Positions 1 to 9,956 of a stretch of 64,000 nt of DNA are shown here, in pieces. Position 1 is the stretch's first letter, and each line of letters begins with the position of its first letter. The stretch spans positions 2,381,501-2,445,500 of the forward strand of contig NZ_CP089981.1 of assembly GCF_021389975.1 (NCBI RefSeq), written 5' to 3'. The translations under genes and the position numbers were made by a program. The notes beneath the pieces are model-generated. The model worked only from the letters and a program-made list of their open reading frames with translations, made no database searches and had not been told where the DNA came from. The stretch is from Fulvivirga ulvae (GTDB lineage Bacteria; Bacteroidota; Bacteroidia; Cytophagales; Cyclobacteriaceae).

Positions 1-1320
1 ATCACCGACTACGGCTTTTATGCCGACAACGACCCCGCCAATGACCAACCAGGAATGACCGGTGAAAATATACTCGTAAAAGCCCTTTACCACTGGGAAA
101 ACCAGGCCGAAGGAGCCACACCAACCTCGGAAATTCCTGTACTAAGCAGCAAAAACTATAAACTGAGCGCCACATTTGACTACGACACCCAAGGCAACCA
201 GGTACAAACAGCCGGCAAACACAAAGTGGCCACCACGGTTTGGGACTATAAAAATGAACTCCCTGTAGCCAGCATTGCCAATGCCCATGCCTCCGATGTT
301 TACATCAACAGTTTTGAAGAAAACGGGACAGAAGCACAGGCTAAAACCGGGCAAAAAAGCCATGAAGGAGGACAATACACCATTCCGTTTACCCCCGATC
401 CCGGCAAAGCGTATACCCTTACCTACTGGTACTACAGCGGCGGACAGTGGTACTACAGGGAAAAACCCTTCGAAGCCACCATCAATGAAGGAGAGGCCCT
501 GGACGAAGTGCGGGTATACCCAGTAGGGGCCCGTGTTACCACCACTGCCTATGACTGGAAAGGCAATGTTATCTCGGCAACAGATGCCAACGACCAATCC
601 GTTTATTATGACTACAACAAAATGAACCAGGTCACCAACATCAGGAACAACGACCGGGATATTGTACAGACAACAAAGCACAACTATGCATACTTTGATT
701 CACCATGCGAAGGGACAGCAATAGCCCCTGTTCAGGCAGGTTTTGGCGGAGGAGATAATATGACCGTTGGACTAGGAGTCTACTATACCCTTACCGTGAA
801 TGCCTCAGGAGGGTGTGGCCAGCTCTACTATAACTGGTATGCCGTGGATGCGGCCGACAACCAAACCTATTTGGGTACCACTGCCCCCGAGAATGACTGG
901 TCCAGCACGGTTCAACTGAAGGCCCTTTGCAAAGATTACTTTACCATTAAATGCGAGGTGGTAGATGCCAACGGCACCGGGATGGCTACCGTCAGAAAAT
1001 ATATCAAAGTAGACAGAGAAAACGCAGAAATGACATTCTCCCTCAGTGGAGGACCATTATACCCCTATAACTACTGTACCGTAAACTCAGACCAGATAGC
1101 AGTAACCCCCAATATTACGGGCGGATGTGGTGCCTATACCTACTCCTGGAGCTATAGCTACCATAACGAAAATACATCAGGTACCATCACCAGCTCCGAT
1201 CCTGTTTTTGTGGAGAAATTTCTTGGAGCAGGAACGCTGACCTGTACAGTGACAGATATTTCCGGGCTGACGGCTACAACCACACAGAATATTCGCCAGG
1301 ACAAAGACTGCCTGAATTAA
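1..1320 (+). CDS. YD-repeat / Ig-like secreted protein, C-terminal part
   Basis: The reading frame is open from the first base of the window, so this is the last 439 residues of a longer protein. One YD-repeat-like stretch is visible (TAYDWKGNVISATDAND, then YYDYNKMNQVT), followed by two Ig/PKD-like segments, each with a GGCG core and Tyr/Trp-rich strands, and a short C-terminal end DKDCLN. It lies 31 bp upstream of the large RHS gene on the same strand and uses the same GC-rich coding style, so the two are probably co-transcribed. A surface or secreted partner of the RHS protein is likely, but no enzymatic motif is visible. The N-terminus, with any signal peptide, is outside the window. Confidence 0.75.
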   Translation: MTDYGFYADNDPANDQPGMTGENILVKALYHWENQAEGATPTSEIPVLSSKNYKLSATFDYDTQGNQVQTAGKHKVATTVWDYKNELPVASIANAHASDVYINSFEENGTEAQAKTGQKSHEGGQYTIPFTPDPGKAYTLTYWYYSGGQWYYREKPFEATINEGEALDEVRVYPVGARVTTTAYDWKGNVISATDANDQSVYYDYNKMNQVTNIRNNDRDIVQTTKHNYAYFDSPCEGTAIAPVQAGFGGGDNMTVGLGVYYTLTVNASGGCGQLYYNWYAVDAADNQTYLGTTAPENDWSSTVQLKALCKDYFTIKCEVVDANGTGMATVRKYIKVDRENAEMTFSLSGGPLYPYNYCTVNSDQIAVTPNITGGCGAYTYSWSYSYHNENTSGTITSSDPVFVEKFLGAGTLTCTVTDISGLTATTTQNIRQDKDCLN

Positions 1321-1351
1321 ACTCCTCCACCGATTAAAAAAGAAACTTCAG

Positions 1352-4300
1352 ATGATGAATATAAATAAACTACAGCATTACACCTTCGTTTTGATTTTGC
1401 TTACAGCCTCTGTCCTTTCCCATGTTGTAGCAGCAGAGGCAGGAATCCGTAGTAAAAATAGCATATCAGCTACCTTGCCCAACCCGGTGGCCGTCAATAA
1501 ACAACAATACGGGAAAGGCTATGCCAAATTTGAAGCAACAGGCTCTAGCGGCACCTACTACTGGTACAACAATGCCTCCGACGCCACACCAATCAATGCC
1601 ACACCCAAGTCATCGGTAGTGCTGCTGATCAGCTCCACCACCGTACTGTATGCCCAGGGCTACACACCAGAGGAGGGTTACAGTGCCAAAGTAGCTGTAA
1701 CCGTGTCCGTTCATAAATTTCCGGTAGTTAAAGTCATCGGGCAGACAGGCATCGATTTTCACCAGGAATGGGTAGAGCTCAGCACCACCGAGCCCCACGA
1801 CCAATACCAGTGGTACAAAAACGGGAGCCCGATTTCCGGTGCCACCGAGCGTAACTACAAAGCAGCCAGCGCAGGCTTTTACATGGTAGGCACCAGGAAA
1901 ACCGGTTTTGGCAAAGAACTGAAATCCGACCCCTTCCGTGTAGCCCACATGCTGGAAGATGAAAACCGTACCTATTCCATCAACACACAGGTTTTAGTAC
2001 CCGGGGCAAAAAGCGCCGGAGATGTGATCAGACTGGATGCAACAGACAAACTGCAATCCATCAGCTACTACGATGAATACGGCCGCGTAGAACAGCAGAT
2101 GGCCATCGGAGCCAGCCCCTCGGGAAAAGATATCGTCAGTGTACACGAGTATGATGCCCTGGGGCGGGAGTCAAAAAGCAACCTGCCCTTTACCCATGAT
2201 GGAGGCTCCGGCCTGTACATAGACGACTGGCAGGCCAGGCTCAATGCCTTTTACCAGCAAGCCGGGGACGGCATAGCCAATACCCTCAAACCCTTTGCAG
2301 AAGTGGAGCGGGAGAACTCACCCATGGGAAGGATCAAAAGGTCAGGCGCCCAGGGAGAAGCCTGGCAGCTTTCCGGTACCCATACCACAAGCTATGACCA
2401 GCAACTTAACGATGGTACCGAAAATGTAAGAATTTGGAAAATAGACGAAACCACAGGCCTGCCCGTGTCAACATCATCCTATACAGCAGGGCAGCTCACC
2501 ATACAGAGCGTCACCGATGAACAAGGAGTGACCACCAAAAGCTATACCGCCCCGGAAGGCTACACCATACTTCAGGAAGCAGCCCTTCAGGCAAAGACCT
2601 ATGCTGTTTATGACGAACGCGGCAGAATGCGCTTTGTACTGCAACCCGAACTCGTCAAAAGCCTGATAGCCTCCGGAAGTTATGAACTTACACCCCAGCA
2701 GATAGAAAACATGGCTTTCCAGTATCAATATGATGCCAAAGGGCGGCTGACCGGCAGCAAAACCCCGGGAGCAGACTGGATTTATATGGTGTACGATGAG
2801 CTGGACAGACCCGTACTAAGCCAGGATGGCAACCAAAGACTTAATAGCCAGTGGATGTTTGTGAAATATGATGTTTTTGACAGACCGGTATCATCGGGTA
2901 TTTACCAGGGTACAGCTTCAAGAGAGGACATGCAGCAACGACTCGACCGCTACTACAATCAAAAAATAGAGTGGGAACACTTTACCGGAACAGCTCTTGT
3001 GGATGGGCACTTGCAAAAAAACCTGCAGACCTCGGCCTGGGGAGATGCCGGAGCGTCGTCAGGAGTAGTACTTGAAAGTGGTCAGGACGGCACCATTCAC
3101 TTTGAGATTACCGACCTGGCACACCAGTACATGATCGGCCTTTCCGATGCAGATGTTAACGCCCACTACAACACCATTGACTACGCCATTTACATAGATC
3201 GCACACGCTTTTATGTATACCATAACGGCAACAAAGTGTGGAATACTGGACTACTGGAAATGGGGGACATCTTCCAAATAGAAAGAAAGGGAAGCGAGAT
3301 AAGGTATAAACAGAACGGAAGCGTGTTCTATACATTAGCCACAGCCAATACAGGAGCACTGATAGCCGACGCTGCGATATATACCGCCGGAGGACGTATA
3401 GATACAGAAGTTACAATAAGGAACTATGAACAGAAGGGAACAACATACTTTGGCTACAGCGATATGGCCTTCCCGCAAATAGCAGACCAGCAAAGCTTCC
3501 TGAACGTCGTGTATTATGATGATTATAACTTTACACATGCCTCGGCAATTGAGTATACCTATGAACCAAATGAAGAAAATCCTTCATATTTTGTTAACGT
3601 TAAGGGATTAGTAACCGGAGCAAAAACCCGCATACTTGGAGAAGAGGTCTGGATCAACACGGTTACCTATTATGATGACCGATACCGTAACATACAGTCG
3701 GTAAGCAATAACCATAAAGAAGGCATAGAAAGACTAAGCCACCACTACGACTTTACAGGGAAAGTGCTGAAAACAGAGACCAGCCATACGCTGCCCCTTC
3801 CGGTTATCTGGAAAAACATGACCAATGTAGAGCAGGCCGGTTCAATTTTTACCTCTACAGCCAGTGTGAACTGGGGAGGCGGAATGGCCTCTGCTAACCA
3901 GCTAAAGGCCGGGGAAGACGGCTGGATAGAAACCACCGTAATATCCTTTGGCAACAAATTCCTCGGCTTTTCCGAATGGGACAATGGCGTTTCGTTTAAC
4001 GACATAGACTTTGCCATGTACATGAACGGAACGAACCTTAAAGCCTATAGAAAAGGAACATACCTGGCCACGATAGGAACCCTTGAACTGGGGGACAAGC
4101 TCAGGATTGAAAGAGCCCAGGGCACAGTGATGATCTACCACAACAATAACCTGGCCTATACCTTCGCAGATAGCAGTGCGGAGGCTCTTGTAGCAGATGC
4201 TTCCCTGCAACAAGCCATAGCCACTTTAGGGTACATCCGTTGTTCATTTGGAGTACCTGCGCCACCAGAGCCCCCTTACGAAGTGCTATGGGCAAGCCGG

Positions 4301-7300
4301 CATGGAAACACCTTTGAAAACGGAACCCTGACAAAACAGCACGCCAGTAACTCATGGGACATCGGAGGATCATATTCTTTCAACCGCCTCGAAGCCAATA
4401 CAGACGGGTGGGTCACCTTTCCTGCTGCCCAGCATGATGTAAGCAAAGTACTGGGCCTTGCCCATGAAGACCAGGGAAGCCGCTATAACGACATCAACTA
4501 CGCCATATACCTTAAAGCTGATGGCACGGTTGCCATTTTAGAAAAAGGAGATGAATTGGAAACTTCAGAAACATACCAAAGCAGTGATATATTCAAAATA
4601 GAAAGAGTCAACGGAGAGATCAGGTTCCTGAAAAATGACCAGGTATTCCATATCTCTGAAACGAAATACAATGGATCACTGATGGTGGACGTGAGCATCT
4701 ACAGCCAGGGAGGCCTCTTTACCAATGTGCAAACCTCCTTCCCTTACCTTCAGCCCAAATCCTCAGCTATAGACCTGGTTCAGCGATTCGATTATGACCG
4801 AGTAGGCAGACCCCTGAAAACCTGGCATGAAGTAACAGAACAGATCCAATGGCAAAAAAGCAACCATATTGGAGAAACCGGCGACGGCATAGAAAAGACA
4901 GCAGGCACAAACTATGCCTGGGATACCGGGGCAGAATCCGTTAAAATACTGCCGGCCGGAAGCACCGCCTGGGTAGAAATGACCGCCGCCAGCGCCGATA
5001 AAGCCCTGTTTTTCGGGTTGTCTGCCACCAGTGCAGACCATCACTGGAATACCATCGAAAATGCCTTCTATCTCACCAATGGAGGAGAAGTGCAGGTAAG
5101 GAGGATCGGGAGCAGCACCAACTGGCTGAGCACCACCCGCACATACTCCGCAGGCGACAGGTTCAGGATAGAAAGAAATGGAACCAGCCTCCTCTTCTAC
5201 CATAACGAACAACTCATCTACACGAGGGCAGCACTTTCAGCGGTTGACCTCAGAGTAGATATTTCGCTTTATGAAACAGGCAGCAGGATCATCAGCCCTA
5301 CCCTCGGGTACGGAGAGGTGCTTCTGGCCGAATGCAACTACAATGAGCTGGGAGAGCTCATAGAGAAAAACCTGCATAAAGATAAACATGACCAGGACTA
5401 TGCCCAATCCGTAGACTACCGGTATAACATCAGAGGCTGGCTTAAATCCATCAACAACGCCAGCCTTGAAAAGAACGATGAAAATAACCCCAATGAACCC
5501 CACCCCTTTACAGGCGAAAAAGACTACTGGGGTATGGAACTGAGCTATGAAGACAATGCAGGGACCGGCAACACCGGCTACTTCAATGGCAACGCAAGCG
5601 CCATGAAGACCAGCTATAATATGGGTATAGGCGAAATAAAACAGCAGGCATACAACTACACCTACGATGACCAGAACCGCCTGACCGGTGCAGCCTATAA
5701 AGCCGGCGCCACCGGTACCTGGACCGCCATGCCCGGCTACTACGATGTAGAAGACATCAGGTATGACCTGAACGGAAACATTACAAACCTGAAGAGATAT
5801 GCCAACTACAGCCAAAGGACAAAAATTGATGACCTCGACTATGACTATAACGATGCAACCGCCGGAGTGAGCAACCGCCTCACCGCTATCACCGATAACA
5901 GCATCGCAGAACCGGCTATAGAAGGCTTCAGAGACAACCCCGGAGCTGACTACACCTACGATGCCAACGGCAACATTACCAGCGACAACAACAAGGACAT
6001 CGCCGACATCAGCTATAACTTCATGAACATGCCCGAGCAGATCGTAAAAACGGATGGCTCCAAAGTTACCTTTACTTACGATGCCTCAGGGGGTAAGCTT
6101 GCCAAGTATGTTTATGACCCCTCCGGCAACCTGGTAAAAACCACCGACTACATTGGGGCCTTCACCTATGAGAACGATACCCTGCAATACATCCACCACC
6201 AGCAGGGGCGCATACTGCCGGGTGAGCTGGACGGAAGCTGGGAGTATCAGTACTACCTTTCCGACCACCTGGGCAACGTACGTACGGTATTTACCACCAA
6301 AGAAAAAGTACACACCTTCAAAGCCACCATGGAGAGTGAAGAGGCCCACCATGAAGGGGAGATCTTCACCAACCTGGACAAATCCCGGGCACCGGACCCG
6401 GATGCAGTTTCGGGAGACGAGGTTTCGAGGCTGAACAGTGTGCAAATGACCGGGCCGGCACTTAGCTTGCCGGTGTACCCCGGAGACAGGATAGATATGA
6501 AAGTGCAGGGCTACCACAGAGGGGGCAGCGGCAATGCCAGCCCTGTAGACCTCGACGACTTTATCACCGCCCTGGCCGGTGCCTTTGGCGGAGTGAGCGG
6601 CGGCAATGCCATGGAGCAGGCCATATACAGCATAACCGAGCAGGCCATAGACCCCATGTTTGGAGGTATAGGCCTGATGGGTACCCAAAATGACCAGCAA
6701 CCCGCGGCCTACCTCAATTATATCATATTCACCAAAGACTTTAAAGTCCATCAGCATGGCCATACACAGATACCTGCCGCGGCCAACACGGTGCATAAGC
6801 TAAGAATAGACAATATCACTTCTGATATCGCAGGATTTATCTATATTTACCTCACTAATGAAAGCAATACACTAAACGAAGTGTATTTTGATGACTTTGA
6901 GGTAACGTTAACGGAAGGGAAGGTAGTGCAGAGCAATAACTACTACCCGTTCGGGCTACAGCAAAATACGAGCTGGACCAGGGCAGCGCAAACTCCAAAC
7001 GCCCACAAGTTCAATGCAGCCACCGAGTACAACGACTTTACGGATACTTACGATACCCCGTTCAGACAATACGACCCGGCCACAGGTCGCTTCAATGGCG
7101 TGGATGCTTTAGCCCACATGATGCCAAACCTAACGCCTTATAGGTTTGGGTTTAATAATCCAGTTTCTTTTAATGATCCTACGGGGCTTATAGAACTTCC
7201 TTTAGTGTGCAAAACCTGTGAAACGAATGGGGGTAGCGGGGGAAGTGGTTTTGACCAATACGACGACTTGGTGAGCTCTGGCAATCCCTATTCGTTAGTA

Positions 7301-8044
7301 GGCAGTATGGGGCCTGGTTCAGGGCGCCACTGGACGGACCAATTATGGAGACGTGCAGGAGCTGTAGGCATGGAAAGAAATGCCCGCATGATGAGCCAGC
7401 AAACCTTTGACAGGTTTTATAATATTACTGATGATAACCGCTGGGAGAAAGCCAATGAAGCCGCTGTTAATGTGTATGGCAAAGTTGGTTCGGTTGAAGT
7501 TGGTGGGTATAAAAGTGATAAATACGGGTGGAAAGGAAAACCTGCCAGAAATGGATGGAGTGTTGAGGATTTTATTTTGGACGACCCTAAAATGGTTTAT
7601 GCTGGGGTAAACCCTTTTGAAGAGGGCTCAGCTTTACGGGAAAATGGACTTAACACAGCTGCGGGTGTTGCTGGTATTGTGAATGGAGCCGCAAGCATAG
7701 TCTCTTATAGCCCTCGTCCAATGTATACAGGTCCTGTAGAGTGGTCTACTACTGTTAAAGGATCTGCTAAATTTGGTGCTCGAGCAGGAATAATTGGGTT
7801 AGCTTTTACGGGCGCAGATATGATTAACAATGGCGTTAATACTAGTAATGGCCTAGACGCGGTAATGGGAGGCGTTGGTTTTGGAGGACCTGTTGGAGCG
7901 ATTGTTTCCGGTGTATATTTCATAGGCAACTTAATAACAACGGGTGTTACCGGGGAAAGTATTGGACAACATATAGATAAGTATTACTGGATGCCAATGC
8001 CTGGATCAGTTAGCTTTGTACCTATTGGTAAAAAGATCAAATAA
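1352..8044 (+). CDS. Giant RHS-repeat polymorphic toxin (DUF6443 type)
   Basis: This 2230-residue secreted protein starts at ATGATG with a signal peptide of about 28 residues. In order I see Ig-like sequence (about 40-190), a DUF6443-like region with YDEYGR and EYDALGRE repeats (about 205-330), YD repeats, and four modules of roughly 145 residues at about 540-683, 819-961, 979-1123 and 1165-1313. The RHS core follows (YDANGNIT, DHLGNVR, YYPFGLQ, YDPATGRF, FNDPTGL). DPTGL ends near residue 1946. The last 284 residues are a different, more AT-rich tip with glycine-rich hydrophobic stretches from about 2136 to 2215. In known RHS toxins the core forms a shell and the residues after this boundary are the toxin; here a membrane-acting tip is inferred from hydrophobicity only. 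The immunity candidate begins at the very next base after the stop. Confidence 0.9.
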   Translation: MMNINKLQHYTFVLILLTASVLSHVVAAEAGIRSKNSISATLPNPVAVNKQQYGKGYAKFEATGSSGTYYWYNNASDATPINATPKSSVVLLISSTTVLYAQGYTPEEGYSAKVAVTVSVHKFPVVKVIGQTGIDFHQEWVELSTTEPHDQYQWYKNGSPISGATERNYKAASAGFYMVGTRKTGFGKELKSDPFRVAHMLEDENRTYSINTQVLVPGAKSAGDVIRLDATDKLQSISYYDEYGRVEQQMAIGASPSGKDIVSVHEYDALGRESKSNLPFTHDGGSGLYIDDWQARLNAFYQQAGDGIANTLKPFAEVERENSPMGRIKRSGAQGEAWQLSGTHTTSYDQQLNDGTENVRIWKIDETTGLPVSTSSYTAGQLTIQSVTDEQGVTTKSYTAPEGYTILQEAALQAKTYAVYDERGRMRFVLQPELVKSLIASGSYELTPQQIENMAFQYQYDAKGRLTGSKTPGADWIYMVYDELDRPVLSQDGNQRLNSQWMFVKYDVFDRPVSSGIYQGTASREDMQQRLDRYYNQKIEWEHFTGTALVDGHLQKNLQTSAWGDAGASSGVVLESGQDGTIHFEITDLAHQYMIGLSDADVNAHYNTIDYAIYIDRTRFYVYHNGNKVWNTGLLEMGDIFQIERKGSEIRYKQNGSVFYTLATANTGALIADAAIYTAGGRIDTEVTIRNYEQKGTTYFGYSDMAFPQIADQQSFLNVVYYDDYNFTHASAIEYTYEPNEENPSYFVNVKGLVTGAKTRILGEEVWINTVTYYDDRYRNIQSVSNNHKEGIERLSHHYDFTGKVLKTETSHTLPLPVIWKNMTNVEQAGSIFTSTASVNWGGGMASANQLKAGEDGWIETTVISFGNKFLGFSEWDNGVSFNDIDFAMYMNGTNLKAYRKGTYLATIGTLELGDKLRIERAQGTVMIYHNNNLAYTFADSSAEALVADASLQQAIATLGYIRCSFGVPAPPEPPYEVLWASRHGNTFENGTLTKQHASNSWDIGGSYSFNRLEANTDGWVTFPAAQHDVSKVLGLAHEDQGSRYNDINYAIYLKADGTVAILEKGDELETSETYQSSDIFKIERVNGEIRFLKNDQVFHISETKYNGSLMVDVSIYSQGGLFTNVQTSFPYLQPKSSAIDLVQRFDYDRVGRPLKTWHEVTEQIQWQKSNHIGETGDGIEKTAGTNYAWDTGAESVKILPAGSTAWVEMTAASADKALFFGLSATSADHHWNTIENAFYLTNGGEVQVRRIGSSTNWLSTTRTYSAGDRFRIERNGTSLLFYHNEQLIYTRAALSAVDLRVDISLYETGSRIISPTLGYGEVLLAECNYNELGELIEKNLHKDKHDQDYAQSVDYRYNIRGWLKSINNASLEKNDENNPNEPHPFTGEKDYWGMELSYEDNAGTGNTGYFNGNASAMKTSYNMGIGEIKQQAYNYTYDDQNRLTGAAYKAGATGTWTAMPGYYDVEDIRYDLNGNITNLKRYANYSQRTKIDDLDYDYNDATAGVSNRLTAITDNSIAEPAIEGFRDNPGADYTYDANGNITSDNNKDIADISYNFMNMPEQIVKTDGSKVTFTYDASGGKLAKYVYDPSGNLVKTTDYIGAFTYENDTLQYIHHQQGRILPGELDGSWEYQYYLSDHLGNVRTVFTTKEKVHTFKATMESEEAHHEGEIFTNLDKSRAPDPDAVSGDEVSRLNSVQMTGPALSLPVYPGDRIDMKVQGYHRGGSGNASPVDLDDFITALAGAFGGVSGGNAMEQAIYSITEQAIDPMFGGIGLMGTQNDQQPAAYLNYIIFTKDFKVHQHGHTQIPAAANTVHKLRIDNITSDIAGFIYIYLTNESNTLNEVYFDDFEVTLTEGKVVQSNNYYPFGLQQNTSWTRAAQTPNAHKFNAATEYNDFTDTYDTPFRQYDPATGRFNGVDALAHMMPNLTPYRFGFNNPVSFNDPTGLIELPLVCKTCETNGGSGGSGFDQYDDLVSSGNPYSLVGSMGPGSGRHWTDQLWRRAGAVGMERNARMMSQQTFDRFYNITDDNRWEKANEAAVNVYGKVGSVEVGGYKSDKYGWKGKPARNGWSVEDFILDDPKMVYAGVNPFEEGSALRENGLNTAAGVAGIVNGAASIVSYSPRPMYTGPVEWSTTVKGSAKFGARAGIIGLAFTGADMINNGVNTSNGLDAVMGGVGFGGPVGAIVSGVYFIGNLITTGVTGESIGQHIDKYYWMPMPGSVSFVPIGKKIK

Positions 8045-8434
8045 ATGATAATGAGTATATTCGACTATATTTTTTATAGGTTTTATAAATTTTACGTTGG
8101 CCAAGGGAGTAGTATTACTCAGACGTACGCTGCGGGCTTGGTATCGATACTCCAATTTTTTACAATATTGTCTGTAGTTGGGGTATTATCCTTGATATGG
8201 GAGTTTGAAATATTTACTAAGTATCAGAGTATACTTATTATAATACCATTAATGATATTAAACTGGTATCGTTACGAACGGAATTTTGATATAAAAAAGC
8301 ATGAATCTCGTTGGAGAGATGAGCCAAAATTAGAGAAAAGAAAGAAAGGTTGGTTAATTGTTACATGGTTTGCTCTTGTAGTTTTAATCCCTGTTTCTAT
8401 TGGGGTATTACGACATAATCTTGGCTTAATCTAA
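8045..8434 (+). CDS. Four-helix membrane protein, putative immunity to the main RHS tip
   Basis: This 129-residue protein begins immediately after the RHS stop codon, the usual place for a cognate immunity gene. Hydrophobic segments lie near residues 30-50, 58-78 and 98-118, separated by a basic stretch with NWYRYERNFDI. It is strongly similar to the product at 18802-19191, sharing NWYRYERNFDI and the C-terminus PVSIGVLRHNLGLI, and more distantly to 18096-18476. An inner-membrane protein that blocks a membrane-targeting toxin is the natural reading, from position and topology rather than a recognised family. A second ATG at 8051 is an alternative start. Confidence 0.7.
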   Translation: MIMSIFDYIFYRFYKFYVGQGSSITQTYAAGLVSILQFFTILSVVGVLSLIWEFEIFTKYQSILIIIPLMILNWYRYERNFDIKKHESRWRDEPKLEKRKKGWLIVTWFALVVLIPVSIGVLRHNLGLI

Positions 8435-8462
8435 AGGTGAATAAATTTCAGATGCTGACCCT

Positions 8463-8717
8463 GTCTGGTCTAAGGTTTAGCATAGCGATCCTTATAAAAC
8501 GATGAAACTGGCGCAAGTATCCACTTGTGCCTTTCATTGTTTTACGGGAAAGCTTTTCAGCAATCCTACGACCACTAATGAATTAGGGCGTCCGCCTGGT
8601 ATGAATTTATTGTAGACTGAGAAAAATAAAACTATATTCGCAAGTGCTTAAAAGCACAAAACGTTCTTTGTATGAGTACACTGCAAGTCTTTTGCACTAA
8701 AGAAGTTGTGCAGAGGC
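8463..8717 (+). repeat. R element, copy A (with inserted hairpin)
   Basis: First copy of a repeat that precedes every displaced RHS 3' end in this window. It shares with copies B and C the segment starting gtctggtctaagg, the segment atgaatttattgta followed by an A-rich run, and the last 80 bases up to the RHS core homology at 8718. About 80 extra bases are inserted after the first hairpin arm, so the GGTCTAAGG/CCTTAGACC stem is reduced to TAAGG/CCTTA. The insert contains its own hairpin at 8497-8542. No protein is encoded here. Confidence 0.75.
8497..8542. repeat. Long hairpin inside R copy A
   Basis: Inverted repeat with outer arms AAACGATGAAA / TTTCATTGTTT (one G-T pair), a two-base bulge, inner arms GGCGCAAGT / ACTTGTGCC and a four-base loop ATCC, giving about 20 paired bases. 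The other R copies lack it, so it is probably an insertion. It is not followed by a T-tract, so it is not an ordinary terminator. Confidence 0.55.
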
Positions 8718-9956
8718 AACGAAGTGTATTTTGATGACTTTGAGGTAGTGTTAACGGAAGGGAAGGTAGTGCAGAGCAATAACTACTATCCGTTCGGGCT
8801 ACAGCAAAACACAAACTGAACCAGGGCAGAACAAACCCCCAACAAGTTCAATGCGGCCACCGAGTACAACGACTTTACGGACACTTACGACACGCCGTTC
8901 AGGCAGTATGACCCGGCCACTGGCCGCTTCAATGGTGTGGATGCTTTAGCCCACATGATGCCAAACCTAACGCCTTATAGGTTTGGGTTTAATAATCCTG
9001 TTTCTTTTAATGATCCGACAGGGCTGAATGAAAGGCCGGTGGAGTTAGACCTCATTGACAGGAGAACAGGTGGTGGCAGAAGTATTATCAGTGGGGCGGA
9101 CAATGATTTATCGATGATTTGGCTTAGTGGTGGTATGGGTAGGGCTAGTATAGGTTCTGGTATGTACCATCGTAGTTATGGTTATAAGGGGTCTGGAAAA
9201 GGTTATCGTTATAGTTCTGTCTCAGCAATGGCCAATGATGCCTGGAACGCTACTTCTGAAAATGGCTGGTCTGTTACAACTTATGATAATGGTTCCAAAA
9301 CAGGCTTTGCCTCAGGGACGATGGCAGACCTTGGAGGTAGTGGCCATGGTGCTATTAGGGTGTATAATAAGTATGCTGGTAAGGCTGTTAAGGGAAATAC
9401 ATACAAAGGTGCTTATGTTTATGATTTTGAGGCACTGATGTTCTTAATTAATCAAGGAGGTACTCCGGAATTGAATCAGAGTGGAGGGAATGGTTGGAGT
9501 GTTATGGCGGATAGTAACCCAAAACGAACTAGTAAAAATGTGCCTTATGGAGAAGGTCATAAAATTGGATTAGCAGGCACTATTGCTTTTTTTGATACAG
9601 GGTATGCAGTAGAACTTGGCTTAGCTTGGGATGACAATGGAGATATGGGTATATATTTTACTCATGGAAAAGCAGTAGGATTTGATGCATCGTTTGGAAT
9701 TGTTTCAGGATATATGCGGACTAATGACCCGAAGGATGGTTTTAGCTTAAACCTATATGAGGGTTATGGGGGGTCTCACAACGGAGCTTTGTGGATGTAT
9801 GATATGGGATATGGAGGTGATAATTTTAATGGTGACAATCATCTTGATGGTTTTGGTAAAAACTATGAGGAAGCCGAAGGAGGAGGCTCCATAGGTTCTC
9901 CTATAGGTTACACGCGTCAGTTTACACATACATTTTTTATTTGGAGTACGCTATGA
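8718..9956 (+). pseudogene. Orphan RHS 3' end 1: core remnant plus distinct tip
   Basis: From 8718 the DNA matches the main RHS gene from about 6875 (NEVYFDDFEV, YYPFGLQ, RFNGVDALAHMMPN, FNDPTGL). There is no own start or signal peptide, and the core part carries an in-frame TGA at 8817-8819 where the main gene has Trp (TGG), plus a loss of two codons (Ala-His). Downstream the frame stays open to 9956, and a GTG at 8937 could serve as a start. The tip after DPTGL begins NERPVELD and continues with IISGADN and GGMGRASIGSG; the rest is Gly/Tyr/Asp-rich and unlike the main tip, with no recognised catalytic motif. It looks like a silent donor cassette. Its stop overlaps the ATG of the next gene as ATGA. 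Confidence 0.75.

Noticed and set aside
5237..5815. Long minus-strand frame (192 codons) inside the RHS gene
   Set aside because: It is antisense to a clear YD-repeat coding region, has the Val/Gly/Phe-rich look of a reverse translation and no start context.
6086..6796. Minus-strand frame of 236 codons
   Set aside because: It lies wholly antisense to the RHS core; the plus-strand motifs are unambiguous, so it is a shadow.
8632..8814. Short minus-strand frames over R and the RHS core (also 11618 and 16892)
   Set aside because: They recur only because R and core DNA are repeated; they lack any start signal and run antisense to the RHS core.
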